Below are positions 7,869 to 16,419 of a DNA stretch of 64,000 nt, piece by piece. Under the pieces are notes generated by a model. It had not been told where the DNA came from, did no database searches, and saw nothing but the letters and a program-made list of their open reading frames with translations. Source of the stretch: Leifsonia sp. AG29 (GTDB lineage Bacteria; Actinomycetota; Actinomycetes; Actinomycetales; Microbacteriaceae); assembly GCF_009765225.1 (NCBI RefSeq), contig NZ_VMSF01000001.1, positions 3,472,001-3,536,000 of the forward strand, given 5' to 3'. Both the position numbers and the translations under genes were made by a program. Every line of letters begins with the position of its first letter. Within the stretch, counting starts at the first letter, position 1.

Positions 7869-9767
7869 ATGGCGGACCCGCATTCCGAGCGCACGGCCGC
7901 GCCTCCCGCGCCCCGGCGCCCCCGTCCGCGCCTCCTCGTGCTCGCCACTCGGTACTGGATCATCTCGCTGACCCTCCTCGTGGGCGTCGTCGCGGCACTC
8001 CTGGCGCTGAGCGGTCAGCTGCAGGCGGCGACGTGGCTCGCGGGCGGCTACTCGATCGCCGTCGCGCTCGGCTACACGGTCCGCATGGTGCGGTCGATCG
8101 CCGCGGGTGCGTTCGGCGTCGATCTGCTCGCGATCGTCGCCATCTCCGCGACGGTGCTGGTGGGGGAGGTGGCCGCCTCGCTGATCGTGGTGCTCATGCT
8201 GAGCGGCGGCGACGCCCTCGAGGACTACGCCGGCCGGCGCGCCCGCCGAGAGCTCGACGCCCTCCTCCAGCGCGACCCGCGGCTCGCCCACCGCTTCGAC
8301 GGAGACGCCGTGGTCGACATCCCGATCGGCGAGGTCGCCGTCGGGGACCTCCTCCTGGTCCGCCCCTCCGAGGTGGTGCCCGTGGACGGAGTGCTCACCA
8401 GCCCGGCCGGCACGTTCGACCAGTCGTCGATCACGGGGGAGAGCATCCCGGTCGAGAAGACCGAGGGGGAGGCGGTCCTCAGCGGCGTCGTCAACGGAAC
8501 CGAAGCGGTGCGCCTCCGGGCGACGGCGCTCGCCGCGGACAGTCAATACCAGCAGATCGTCGCGCTCGTGGCCGCGGCGGCGCGGAGCAAGGCGAAGCTC
8601 GTCCGCCTGGCCGACCGCTACGCGGTGCCGTTCACCGCCTTCTCCCTCCTGCTCGGTGCGGCGGCCTGGTTCGTCAGCGGCGATCCGGTCCGGTTCGCGG
8701 AGGTGCTCGTGCTGGCGACGCCGTGCCCGCTGCTCATCGCGGCGCCGGTCGCCTTCATCGGAGGGATGAGCCGGGCCGCGCGGAGCGGGATCATCGTGCG
8801 GGGCGGAGGGGTCTTCGAGAGCCTCGCCACGGCGAAGACCATGGTGTTCGACAAGACGGGGACGCTGACGGCGGGGCATCCGGAGCTGCGCGAGCTGCGT
8901 CCCTCCAGCGGTTTCGATGCCGACGAGCTGCTCACCCTCGCGGCGAGTGCGGAGCAGTTCTCGTCGCACGTGCTCGCCTCGTCCGTCATCCGCGCCGCGG
9001 AGGAGCGCGAGCTCGTCCTGCGCCCGGTCGATTCCGCCGAGGAGCGCGCCACCGACGGCGTCCTGGCGCGGGTGGGCGGGCACTCGGTGGCTGTGGGAAA
9101 ACTGTCGTTCGTGCGCTCCTTCGCGCCCGACGCACCGCGCGAGCACATCAAGAGCGGCGAGCTCGCCGTCTACGTGGCCGTCGACCGCGCTTACGCCGGC
9201 GCGCTCATCGCCCGGGACAGTCCCCGGACGAACGCTGTGGAGACGCTCCGGCGGCTCGACGCGCTCGGTCTCTCCGACATCGAGCTGCTCACCGGCGACG
9301 CGGAGGAGACCGCCGCCGGCATCGCCTCGGAGCTCGGCATCGACCGCTTCCAGGCCGAATGCCTGCCCGCCGATAAGGTGGCCCGCGTCGCCTCCATCCG
9401 CGAGCGCCCGGTCGTCATGGTCGGTGACGGGGTGAACGACGCGCCCGTGCTCGCGAGTGCGGACGTCGGGGTCGCCATGGGTGCGAAGGGGGCGACGGCG
9501 GCGAGCGAGTCGGCGGACGTGGTGCTGCTCGTCGACGACATCGGCCGCGTCGCCGACGCCGTGTCGATCGCGCGGAGAACCGTCACCGTCGCGCTGCAGA
9601 GCATCTGGCTCGGCATCGCCGCCTCGGTCGTCCTCATGATCGTCGCGGCCTTCGGCTTCATCCCGGCGATCGTCGGCGCGCTGCTCCAGGAGGCGGTGGA
9701 CCTGGCCGCGATCCTGGCCGCGCTCCGGAGCGCGCGCGTCAGCGGCGGCGGGGAAGTCGCACGGTGA
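7869..9767 (+). CDS. Heavy-metal translocating P-type ATPase (P1B), atypical
   Basis: A 632-residue pump starting at ATG 7869. Visible: no N-terminal metal-binding CxxC domain; actuator TGES (189-192); membrane metal motif TPC (284-286) in ATPCPLL; phosphorylation DKTGT with Asp328; MVGDGVNDAPVL hinge; two terminal helices ending GALLQEAVDLAAI. The His-Pro nucleotide-binding signature of P1B pumps (SEHPLA) reads SSHVLA here (365-370). TPC is a rarer alternative to the CPC and SPC metal-site motifs, so the metal cannot be called. Lies downstream of the 7821 box. Its 3' end overlaps the sensor kinase gene by 29 nt on the opposite strand. Confidence 0.88.
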   Translation: MADPHSERTAAPPAPRRPRPRLLVLATRYWIISLTLLVGVVAALLALSGQLQAATWLAGGYSIAVALGYTVRMVRSIAAGAFGVDLLAIVAISATVLVGEVAASLIVVLMLSGGDALEDYAGRRARRELDALLQRDPRLAHRFDGDAVVDIPIGEVAVGDLLLVRPSEVVPVDGVLTSPAGTFDQSSITGESIPVEKTEGEAVLSGVVNGTEAVRLRATALAADSQYQQIVALVAAAARSKAKLVRLADRYAVPFTAFSLLLGAAAWFVSGDPVRFAEVLVLATPCPLLIAAPVAFIGGMSRAARSGIIVRGGGVFESLATAKTMVFDKTGTLTAGHPELRELRPSSGFDADELLTLAASAEQFSSHVLASSVIRAAEERELVLRPVDSAEERATDGVLARVGGHSVAVGKLSFVRSFAPDAPREHIKSGELAVYVAVDRAYAGALIARDSPRTNAVETLRRLDALGLSDIELLTGDAEETAAGIASELGIDRFQAECLPADKVARVASIRERPVVMVGDGVNDAPVLASADVGVAMGAKGATAASESADVVLLVDDIGRVADAVSIARRTVTVALQSIWLGIAASVVLMIVAAFGFIPAIVGALLQEAVDLAAILAALRSARVSGGGEVAR

Positions 9768-10980
9768 CGACCGCGCCGCCGTCGGCGCCGTTGGAGGCGT
9801 CGACCGTGCCGCGATGCCGGCTCACGACCTCCGCCACGAGGGCGAGGCCGAGGCCGTAGTGCCGGGCGCGCACCTCGTCCGGCGCCGAGTCGCGGGCCGT
9901 GGCGAACCGCTCGAAGGCCCGGGACTCCACTCCGGCCGAGAAGCCGGGGCCGTCGTCCTCGACCCGGAGGACGACCTGGCCTCCGGCGAGCTCGACGATG
10001 ACCCGCACCTCCGCCCGCGCGTGCTCGAGGGCGTTGTCGAGGAGGGCCACGATCATGCGCCGCAGCGAGACGGGGGCGCCGCTCACCACCGCCTCCCGGG
10101 CCGTCTGCACGCGGATCTCCACCCCCTGCTCCTCGGCTCGTCCCTGCGCCGACCGGGCCACGGCGCCCGCGAGCTCCGCGAGGTCGACACCCTCGCTCTC
10201 GGTGTCCTGCCGGGGGTCGGCGGCGGTCAGGAGGTCCTGCACGATCTCGGTGAGCGCGCGGCTGTCGTCCACGATCTCATCGAGCCCGGAACGCACCTCC
10301 CCGTCGAGCCCGGCGGCTTCGTCGCCTCCGGATGCCAGGCGGCGGCGCAGCAGTTGCGCGCGGGTGCTGAGCAGCGTCAGAGGGGTCCGCAGCTCGTGGC
10401 CCGCGTCGGCGACGAACCGCCGCTGCAGCGCGAGGGCGTCGGCCAGCGGCCGGATCGAGCGGCGGGCGATGACCAGGCCGATCCCCGCGGCCGCGAGAGT
10501 CGCGATGATCCCCGAGATCAGCAGGGCGGCGACCAGACGGCCGAGCTCCTCCTCCTGCTCGCGCAGACCGTACGAGATCTGCACGACCCGCCCGTGGCGC
10601 ACGTCCGTCTCGGTGAGGTAGCGCTCGTCCTCGGCCGTGACCACCTCCGACACCGAGCCGCCGTGCTCCATGACCTGCTGCAGCGCCCGTTCGTCCGGCA
10701 GGCCCTCCGGGAGGTTCGGCGAGCTCTCACGACCCTGCGCGTCGGCCTGGGGGTCGCCCGGGTCGATGACGGTGATGAGGAGGTTGCGAGGCGCGTCGTG
10801 CACCGAGTCGACGAGGGAGGCGTCGGCCAGCGCCTTCTTCGCGGCCTCGGACTGGCCCGCAGCGACGACGCTGTAGACGACGATGCCCAGCGCCACGAAC
10901 AGCGCGACGATGATCAGGGCGAACTGCGCGGCGAGGCGCAGGGAGGCGGAGCGCAGCTCGCGATCGTCCGCGGACCTCAC
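9739..10980 (-). CDS. Two-component sensor histidine kinase
   Basis: A 413-residue membrane kinase: TM1 about residues 17-40, a periplasmic/extracytoplasmic sensor region 41-148, TM2 149-171, a HAMP-like linker with SIRPL, HisKA box FVADAGHELRTP with phospho-His195, and an HATPase_c domain with N box (DNALEHA), DDGPGF and GLGLAL motifs. It phosphorylates the OmpR-type regulator encoded immediately upstream; ATG 10980 overlaps that gene's stop by 4 nt. The signal is unknown, but the next operon upstream encodes an FMN/ferric-reductase-like redox system, a plausible target. Confidence 0.93.
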   Translation of the reverse strand: MRSADDRELRSASLRLAAQFALIIVALFVALGIVVYSVVAAGQSEAAKKALADASLVDSVHDAPRNLLITVIDPGDPQADAQGRESSPNLPEGLPDERALQQVMEHGGSVSEVVTAEDERYLTETDVRHGRVVQISYGLREQEEELGRLVAALLISGIIATLAAAGIGLVIARRSIRPLADALALQRRFVADAGHELRTPLTLLSTRAQLLRRRLASGGDEAAGLDGEVRSGLDEIVDDSRALTEIVQDLLTAADPRQDTESEGVDLAELAGAVARSAQGRAEEQGVEIRVQTAREAVVSGAPVSLRRMIVALLDNALEHARAEVRVIVELAGGQVVLRVEDDGPGFSAGVESRAFERFATARDSAPDEVRARHYGLGLALVAEVVSRHRGTVDASNGADGGAVVTVRLPRRR

Positions 10981-11645
10981 GAGAGCGACCCCATCCGGTA
11001 GCCGATCCCGCGGACGGTCTCGATCAGGCTGCGGCCGAACTTCTTCCGCAGGTGGTGCACGTAGGTGTCGACGACGCCGGGGTCGTCCGCGTCGGCGAAC
11101 ACCTCCTCGAGCAGGAGCGCGCGCGAGAACACCTGGTCGGGCCGGCGCGCGAGCCGCTCGAGCAGGGCGGACTCGCGCTCGGAGAGCAGCACGCGCGGGC
11201 CGTCGTCGAGGATGACGGTCCGTCCGTCGGCGTCCAGCCGGCCGCCCGGGAACCGGACCGTGGGGACCGTGGTCGCCGCCCGGCGGGTGAGCGCCCGGAG
11301 TCGCGCCACGAGCTCGTCGATGTCGAACGGCTTCGCCAGGTAGTCCTCGGCGCCGGCGTTGAGGCCGTCCACCCGGTCGGGCGGTGTGCCGAGGGCCGAG
11401 AGGATCAAGACGGGCGTGGTCACCCCGCTGTCACGGAGCCCCCGCAGCACGTCGAGGCCCTCGACCGCCGGCAGCCCGCGGTCGAGCAGGAGCACGTCGA
11501 ACGAGGTCGTCAGCCCGAGGTGCAGCGCACGCTGCCCGTCCCGGGCGAGCTCCACCTCGAACCCCTCCGAGCGGAGGAGCGCGTCGAGCATCCCGGCGAG
11601 GCGGCTGTCGTCCTCGGCGATCAGGACGCGGGGATTCGCGCTCAC
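10977..11645 (-). CDS. OmpR/PhoB-family response regulator
   Basis: A 222-residue regulator with a receiver domain (acidic pair Glu11-Asp12-Asp13, phospho-acceptor Asp55 in LLLDRGLP, Lys105 in LAKPF) and a C-terminal winged-helix trans_reg_C domain ending in TYVHHLRKKFGRSLIETVRGIGYRM. First gene of an RR-kinase operon. OmpR-type regulators bind tandem direct repeats with 10-11 bp periodicity; such a repeat lies at 13590-13608 upstream of the neighbouring flavocytochrome operon. Confidence 0.95.
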   Translation of the reverse strand: MSANPRVLIAEDDSRLAGMLDALLRSEGFEVELARDGQRALHLGLTTSFDVLLLDRGLPAVEGLDVLRGLRDSGVTTPVLILSALGTPPDRVDGLNAGAEDYLAKPFDIDELVARLRALTRRAATTVPTVRFPGGRLDADGRTVILDDGPRVLLSERESALLERLARRPDQVFSRALLLEEVFADADDPGVVDTYVHHLRKKFGRSLIETVRGIGYRMGSLS

Positions 11646-11691
11646 CTGCGCAGTATAGGCCGGGGAGCCGCGGGGCCCCTGCCCGGAGTCG

Positions 11692-12195
11692 TCACCGCTG
11701 ATCCAGGGCCGACTGCAGCGACTGGATGTAGCCCTCGGAGGTGTACGTCGCGCCCGACACCGAGTCGATGTTCGCCGACTGGGAGGCGAGCGCCTCCTTC
11801 TGCAGGATCGGCAGCGCCTGCTGGTTGATCTCCTGGTCGCGGCCGTTGCCGTTGGGCGACTGGACGGTGTCGACCGCCGTGATCGTGCTCCCCGAGAGCG
11901 TGATCCGCACCTGGACGGGACCGTACCGCGTGTCGACGGCGGAGCCCGTGATCGTGCGGGTGGCCGCGGCCGCAGAGGGGCTCGCCGAGGCCGACGGCGT
12001 GCTGCCCGCGCTCGCCGAGGAGGAGGGGGCCGGCGCGGCTCCGGATGTCGAGCCGGCCGCCGTGCTGGCGTGCACCGAGGTCGGCGCGGCCGTCACGTCC
12101 TCGCCGAGGCCGTAGAGCTTGAGGCCGACCGTCGCGCCCATGGTGACGAGGATGACGGTGAAGAGGACGGTTCCCCGCCAGGACTTCGAGTTCAT
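11692..12195 (-). CDS. FMN-binding domain protein, membrane anchored
   Basis: About 167 residues from ATG 12195. One N-terminal TM helix (TVLFTVILVTMGATVGLKLYG), a Ser/Ala/Pro-rich linker of about 50 residues, then an FMN_bind domain (PF04205). The motif DSVSGATYTS near residue 143 is the flavinylation site where ApbE attaches FMN through the Thr of SGAT in NqrC/RnfG-like proteins. ATG overlaps the stop of the flavocytochrome gene by 4 nt (ATGA), so they are coupled. Role inferred: extracytoplasmic flavin electron carrier receiving electrons from the membrane reductase. No apbE is in the window. Confidence 0.9.
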   Translation of the reverse strand: MNSKSWRGTVLFTVILVTMGATVGLKLYGLGEDVTAAPTSVHASTAAGSTSGAAPAPSSSASAGSTPSASASPSAAAATRTITGSAVDTRYGPVQVRITLSGSTITAVDTVQSPNGNGRDQEINQQALPILQKEALASQSANIDSVSGATYTSEGYIQSLQSALDQR

Positions 12196-13580
12196 GACAT
12201 GCTCAGTTCTTCTCGGTGGATGAATCGCTTGGGCATCCGCAGCGACCGGAGGGACGCCTCCGCGCTCTCGCCCATGCCCTCCGGCCCGCAGATGAACGCC
12301 TCCCAGTTGTGCAGGTCGGGGACGATCCGGCGCAGGTACTCCGCGTCGAGCGGGTCGTACCCGAGGTCGGAGCGGGAGCCGACGAGCGGCACGACCGTGA
12401 CGCCGGGGATGCGCTGCAGCTCGCCGAGGAGCGCGAGGCGCTCCTGCGACCGGGCCCGGTAGAGGACGACCGGCCGGGCGCCGCGCCGGGAGAGCTCCTC
12501 CGCCAGCGCCCGGATCGGGCCGATGCCCGCCCCGCCCGCGATGAGCAGGATGTGCGGCCGGCTCGCCTTGTCGGCGGTGAACTGCCCGAAGGGGCCCTCG
12601 GCGAAGACGAGGGTGCCGCGCTTGAGCGCGGGGAGGCGTCCCGAGTGGTCGCCGAGCTCGCCGACGGTAATCCGGAGGTGCCCGTCGGCCGGGACCGCGG
12701 ACACCGAGTAGGGGTGCGCGGTACCGAGGTGGCCCCAGCTCAAGAAGCGGAACAGGAGGAAGTTGCCCGCCCGCACACCGAGCTCGTCGATGTGGGGACC
12801 GGACAGCCACACGCTGTTGACCCCGTGTCCCTCCGGCACCACGGCCACGACGCGCATGCGGCTCCGCCACGCCTTCATGGTCGGGAGGATGAACCTCCAG
12901 GTCAGGACGGCCGAGGCTGTCGCGAGGTAGAGGGCGATCCACAGGATGCGGTTGACGGGGTAGGAGACGAAGTGGGCGCCTCCGCTCAGCTGGTGGAGGA
13001 ACGTCAGGAAGATCGAGACGTACGTGGTCAGGTGCAGCCAGTACCAGACCTCGTAGGAGAGCTTGGCGCGGATCAGCCGGGCGCTGCTCAGGCCGACCGC
13101 GATGAAGGCGAGGGTGCCGACGAGCGCGGCCGTCATGTCCGGGTACGACTGGAGGACCGACAGGAACTCGGTCCACGGCGGGTTCTTGTCGGTCAGCTGA
13201 CCGCCGATCACGATGAACACGACGTGGGCGATGACGAGGAACAGGACGGTCGCACCGAGCGAACGGTGCCAGGCGACGAGCCGGTCGAGGCCGACCGCCC
13301 GCTCGAACCACGGGACCCGCGCGATCAGGAGGACCTGGGCGCAGATGAGGAAGGCGCCGACCATGCCGCTGAGCTCGCCGATCGACGTGAAGGCGTGGGC
13401 GGGGGTGGCGGCGAAGGCGGCCGGCACGCTCAGCCACCACATGGCCAGCACGATCACGACCCCGAGGACGAGCGCGACGCGGACCGTTCTCGAGCCGCGC
13501 CGGGCGGCGGCGGCGGATCGTCCGAGCCGCACCCTCCGGGAGGGGGGCGACAGGCTGACCGTCTGTTCCATGTCCTCCAC
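12192..13580 (-). CDS. Ferric-reductase-like transmembrane flavocytochrome
   Basis: A 462-residue protein. An N-terminal ferric reductase/cytochrome b-type domain has about six helices with paired His residues suited to two haems (His105, His119, His183, His196). It is followed by an FAD-binding barrel (TAHPYSVSA near 288) and an NAD-binding domain (LLIAGGAGIGPIRAL near 346). Reaction inferred: cytoplasmic NAD(P)H to FAD to haem to an extracytoplasmic acceptor such as the FMN-binding partner. GTG 13580 is the 5'-most start; ATG 13571, two bases after GGAGG, is an alternative. Tandem AAGAAAGC repeats lie directly upstream. Confidence 0.88.
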   Translation of the reverse strand: MEDMEQTVSLSPPSRRVRLGRSAAAARRGSRTVRVALVLGVVIVLAMWWLSVPAAFAATPAHAFTSIGELSGMVGAFLICAQVLLIARVPWFERAVGLDRLVAWHRSLGATVLFLVIAHVVFIVIGGQLTDKNPPWTEFLSVLQSYPDMTAALVGTLAFIAVGLSSARLIRAKLSYEVWYWLHLTTYVSIFLTFLHQLSGGAHFVSYPVNRILWIALYLATASAVLTWRFILPTMKAWRSRMRVVAVVPEGHGVNSVWLSGPHIDELGVRAGNFLLFRFLSWGHLGTAHPYSVSAVPADGHLRITVGELGDHSGRLPALKRGTLVFAEGPFGQFTADKASRPHILLIAGGAGIGPIRALAEELSRRGARPVVLYRARSQERLALLGELQRIPGVTVVPLVGSRSDLGYDPLDAEYLRRIVPDLHNWEAFICGPEGMGESAEASLRSLRMPKRFIHREELSMS

Positions 13581-13589
13581 GATGCTGAC

Positions 13590-13608
13590 GCTTTCTTGGT
13601 GCTTTCTT
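13590..13608 (-). promoter_or_regulatory. Tandem direct repeat, candidate OmpR-type site
   Basis: On the minus strand AAGAAAGC occurs twice with an 11-bp period (13590-13597 and 13601-13608), the spacing typical of OmpR/PhoB-class regulators. It is only 10 bp from the GTG at 13580, which would suit repression or a start further downstream better than classical activation. Confidence 0.4.
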
Positions 13609-13789
13609 ACGTCGCCTGTGAACAGGCTGCAGGTCGACTATGGGGTTCTCATGACCGCGGGTGACGCGGCCGCCGGTGGCTGTCGCCCGAATTGGGGTAC
13701 AGATCATGTCCTCCAATTGACCCACAGACTGACCTTTCTGACTATGCTCGCGTTCAGTTACGCAGTCACGTCGACCCGAAGGACACGCT

Positions 13790-14257
13790 GTGAACCCGCA
13801 CCCGACCCTGCCCTACAACCGCGCCCACGACGAGGCGCACCGCCTCGCCCGCCGGCACGCCCGCGACCTCCACTGGGCGAAGGAGCGGCGGCGCGAGCAC
13901 GAACGCCGCGTCGCCGAGGCCCGCCTGCTGCTCTCGACCGGCCCGGTCGCGGCGGCCCGTCGACCCCTCATGGTGTCGTCCCTCCTGGTGACGGCGATCG
14001 GGGGAGCCGCCGCGGCCCTGATCGCGACGGACGCCGTGCCCGCGGTCGACGGCCTCATCCCGTGGGGGGCCGGTCTCCTCGTGGCAGCGGTGCTGGTGGG
14101 CCTCGCCGTCTCCCTCGGCCGACTGCACCATGATCGCGCGGCGGCCCGGGTCTTCCTGGCGTCGAGGGAGGCGCGGCTCTCGCACACGCAGTTCCACATC
14201 GACGAGAGCGTGCACTCCTTCATCGATTCGCGGGTGCTCGTCGAGGCCACGAGGTAG
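13790..14257 (+). CDS. Hypothetical membrane protein, two TM segments
   Basis: A 155-residue protein. Residues 10-45 are strongly basic and helix-prone (many Arg, His, Glu), followed by two hydrophobic helices (about 61-82 and 89-112) and a polar C-terminal tail. It starts at GTG 13790. No family motif recognised. A possible promoter lies upstream (TTGACC at 13717-13722, GACTAT at 13740-13745). AATTGG/CCAATT arms at about 13690-13717 may be a regulatory repeat. Confidence 0.7.
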   Translation: MNPHPTLPYNRAHDEAHRLARRHARDLHWAKERRREHERRVAEARLLLSTGPVAAARRPLMVSSLLVTAIGGAAAALIATDAVPAVDGLIPWGAGLLVAAVLVGLAVSLGRLHHDRAAARVFLASREARLSHTQFHIDESVHSFIDSRVLVEATR

Positions 14258-14300
14258 CGCGTCGCACGGCCGCCCGCGGTCCCGGTCCTAGAATCGTGCC

Positions 14301-14864
14301 GTGTCCGAGCGCATCCCGGTCCTCAGCGACGCGCTGTTCGAGGTCTTCGGCACCGCGAGCTGGGTCCTCCTGCCCGCGGGGCCTGCCCGCGGGATCGCGT
14401 CCGAGCTGGAGGCCGAGATCCTCGACGAGCAGTTCTCCTGGTGCGAGAACCCGCACTTGGGGGAGGCGTCCGGCGCCCTCGTCCTGACGGCGCCGATGAA
14501 CGGGTGGATGCTCCTCCTCGGCGCCAGCGAGACCATCGGAGGCACGGCCGCCCTGCTCAGTGAGCAGCGGGATGTCTTCCGGGCGATGATCGACGTGCGG
14601 CTGCCCGCGATGAGCTGGGCGCACCTCCAGAACGGCATGCCGACGCGCACCGTGTCGGTCGAGCTGGGCGACGACGGCGCCCTGGTGACGCGCACGGCCG
14701 GGGACCCGCTCCCGTTCGAGGAGACCGAGCTGGCGGTGCCGACCTCGTCCGGCGGCTGGGAGTCCTTCTTCTATCCGGTCGCCATCGTGATGGAGCACGG
14801 CATCTCGCTCGATGCCCTCGAGGAGGCGCTCGACCGGCCGAGCGTCACCCTGCGGATCGAGTGA
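14301..14864 (+). CDS. Hypothetical protein
   Basis: A 187-residue soluble protein beginning at GTG 14301. No signal peptide, TM segment or catalytic motif is evident; composition is balanced and codon use matches neighbours, supporting a real gene. A central LTAPMNGWMLLLGASET strand region suggests an alpha/beta fold. Its 3' end overlaps the convergent DHFR-like gene by 20 nt. Function not recognised. Confidence 0.75.
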   Translation: MSERIPVLSDALFEVFGTASWVLLPAGPARGIASELEAEILDEQFSWCENPHLGEASGALVLTAPMNGWMLLLGASETIGGTAALLSEQRDVFRAMIDVRLPAMSWAHLQNGMPTRTVSVELGDDGALVTRTAGDPLPFEETELAVPTSSGGWESFFYPVAIVMEHGISLDALEEALDRPSVTLRIE

Positions 14865-15411
14865 CCGCGTAGCGGAGATAGACGGCGCCGCCGGCGAACC
14901 GGCGCTCGTCGAGCAGGGCGAGCCGCAGCATCCGTCCGAGGGGCAGCGCCGGGGTGCCGCCGCCGACCGAGACCGGAACGAGGTAGAGCTCGACTTCGTC
15001 GACGATGTCGGCAGTGAACGCGGCTGCTGCGATGGTGGGTCCGCCGATCGACACGTCCTGATCCGACGCGTCGACGAGCGCTCGGACCTCGACCGGGTCG
15101 AAGACGGGCTCGACCCGCGTCTGAGGCGTGCGCGCCTCCGTCATGGTCGACGAGAAGACAACTTTGTCGGCGGCCTTCCACATCTGCGCGTAGTCGGCGA
15201 TCACGGGCGGATCGTCAGCGGCGGGCATGTCCTGCCAGACGTGCATCGTGTCGTACATGCGCCTGCCATACAGGTAGGTGCCGACGGCGCGCGACCGGTC
15301 GTTCACGAAGGCGTGCAGCTCCTCGTCGGGCATGGCCCAGTCGAACGCGCCCGCAGTGTCGGCGGTGTACCCGTCCAGCGAGGCGATCGCGGAGAAGACG
15401 AGTCGTGGCAT
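14845..15411 (-). CDS. Dihydrofolate reductase family protein (RibD C-terminal-like)
   Basis: A 188-residue NADPH-dependent reductase-like domain. The N-terminal MPRLVFSAIASLDGYTAD and the mid-protein SIGGPTIAAAA dinucleotide-binding turn, followed by VDEVELYLVPVSVGGGTPA, match the COG0262 group that includes the reductase half of RibD. Many such stand-alone proteins are uncharacterised reductases; folate reduction is not implied. It converges on the hypothetical gene at 14301. Confidence 0.85.
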   Translation of the reverse strand: MPRLVFSAIASLDGYTADTAGAFDWAMPDEELHAFVNDRSRAVGTYLYGRRMYDTMHVWQDMPAADDPPVIADYAQMWKAADKVVFSSTMTEARTPQTRVEPVFDPVEVRALVDASDQDVSIGGPTIAAAAFTADIVDEVELYLVPVSVGGGTPALPLGRMLRLALLDERRFAGGAVYLRYAVTRSAG

Positions 15412-15670
15412 CAGGAGCCTCCCGTCCGCACTCTAGGCGCGTCGGCCGACCCGGGGGAAGAGCGCGTGGCGCGCTGCAGCCCCGAAGACACGGCCGCGGC
15501 CGGCCTGTCGCCAAAGGAGGAACGATCGACGCAAACCTCGCGTCCGCACCTCCGCTCCCCGTCGACTCATGGCGCGTCGGGCAAACCCTCCTCCCCTACC
15601 GCCGCGCGACGTTCCACTCCGTCAGCTGGCAGTGAACGCCTCGCACGCGTGAACCGGGGGCGCGTACATT

Positions 15671-15692
15671 ATTCGTTAGTGCACTAACGAAT
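15671..15692. promoter_or_regulatory. Perfect 22-bp palindrome, candidate OhrR/MarR operator
   Basis: Half-site ATTCGTTAGTG followed without spacer by its exact complement. It ends 9 bp before the ATG at 15702, with the GAGGAGA ribosome site between, and overlaps the likely promoter (TACATT at 15665-15670). Size and symmetry fit a MarR-family dimer site, and an OhrR-type regulator is encoded 250 bp away. Confidence 0.7.
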
Positions 15693-15701
15693 CGAGGAGA
15701 C

Positions 15702-15920
15702 ATGTCCAGCCGTTTCGCGAACTGGTACTCCCGCTGGAACGAGAAGCTGATCCGAGTGGCGGGGCCGGCGCAGCTCGGCGCGGGTCATCCGGAAGGCCCG
15801 GACCGCCGCTCCCCGTCGGCACCGTGCCCGATGTGCGGGCGGCCGATGACGGAGCACACCGTGTTGCGTCCGGGCGGCCAGCGCGACGCGACCCGGCTGG
15901 TGTGTCCGGCCGCCGCCTGA
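15702..15920 (+). CDS. Small CxxC protein under a palindromic operator
   Basis: A 72-residue protein from ATG 15702 with a good GAGGAGA ribosome site. It has a basic/aromatic N terminus (SSRFANWYSRWNEKL) and a C-terminal Cys42-x2-Cys45...Cys68 arrangement (CPMCG, VCP) resembling half of a zinc ribbon or a redox-active pair. No family is recognised. The perfect 22-bp palindrome covers its promoter, so it is probably repressed by a MarR-type protein, most simply the convergent OhrR-like gene product. Inferred role: thiol- or metal-linked oxidative stress response. Confidence 0.7.
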   Translation: MSSRFANWYSRWNEKLIRVAGPAQLGAGHPEGPDRRSPSAPCPMCGRPMTEHTVLRPGGQRDATRLVCPAAA

Positions 15921-15945
15921 ACCGGGCCGACCAGCGAGGCGGCCC

Positions 15946-16395
15946 TCAGCGAACCGGCTCGTCGGCGCGCACGGCCGCCGCGATGATCGCCTGGAGGCTC
16001 TCCCGCAGGTTCTCCAACTGACTCACCGGCAGGCCCAGTCGAGCGACGATCCGCGACGGGATCGCCTCCGCCTCCGCGCGCAACGTCCGGCCCGACTCGG
16101 TGAGTCGCACCTCCAGGGCCCGCTCGTCGGCCGCACTGCGGCGGCGTTCGACGTAGCCGGTGGCCTCGAGCCGCTTGAGCAGCGGTGAGAGGGTCGCCGG
16201 CTCCAGCTGGAGGGTCTCGCTCAGATCTTTCACGCTGCGCGGCTCGCGCTCCCACAGGGCGAGCATCACGAGGTACTGCGGGTGGGTGAGCGACAGCGGC
16301 TCGAGCACCGGCCGGTAGAGCGCGATGACGCTGCGGGCGGCCACGGCGAGCCCGAAGCAGACCTGGTTCTCCAGGGCGAGCAGGTCGTCGGTCAC
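15946..16395 (-). CDS. ohrR: OhrR-type MarR-family peroxide-sensing repressor
   Basis: A 149-residue winged-helix repressor. The N-terminal LENQVCFGLAVAARS places a Cys at residue 13, matching the peroxide-reactive Cys15 of Bacillus OhrR (LENQLCF-type motif). The wHTH region SVKDLSETLQLEPATLSPLLKRLE is well conserved. OhrR proteins are released from DNA when this Cys is oxidised by organic hydroperoxides. Only one Cys is present, so it is the one-Cys subtype. No ohr gene is nearby; the small CxxC gene downstream, convergent and with a palindrome at its promoter, is the likely target. Confidence 0.9.
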   Translation of the reverse strand: MTDDLLALENQVCFGLAVAARSVIALYRPVLEPLSLTHPQYLVMLALWEREPRSVKDLSETLQLEPATLSPLLKRLEATGYVERRRSAADERALEVRLTESGRTLRAEAEAIPSRIVARLGLPVSQLENLRESLQAIIAAAVRADEPVR

Positions 16396-16419
16396 GGGGA
16401 CAGTCTAGGCGGCAGGGGC

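Noticed and set aside
15412-15701. Small plus-strand ORF around 15405-15635
   Set aside because: Arg/Ser-rich, begins antisense inside the DHFR-like gene and lacks a ribosome site.
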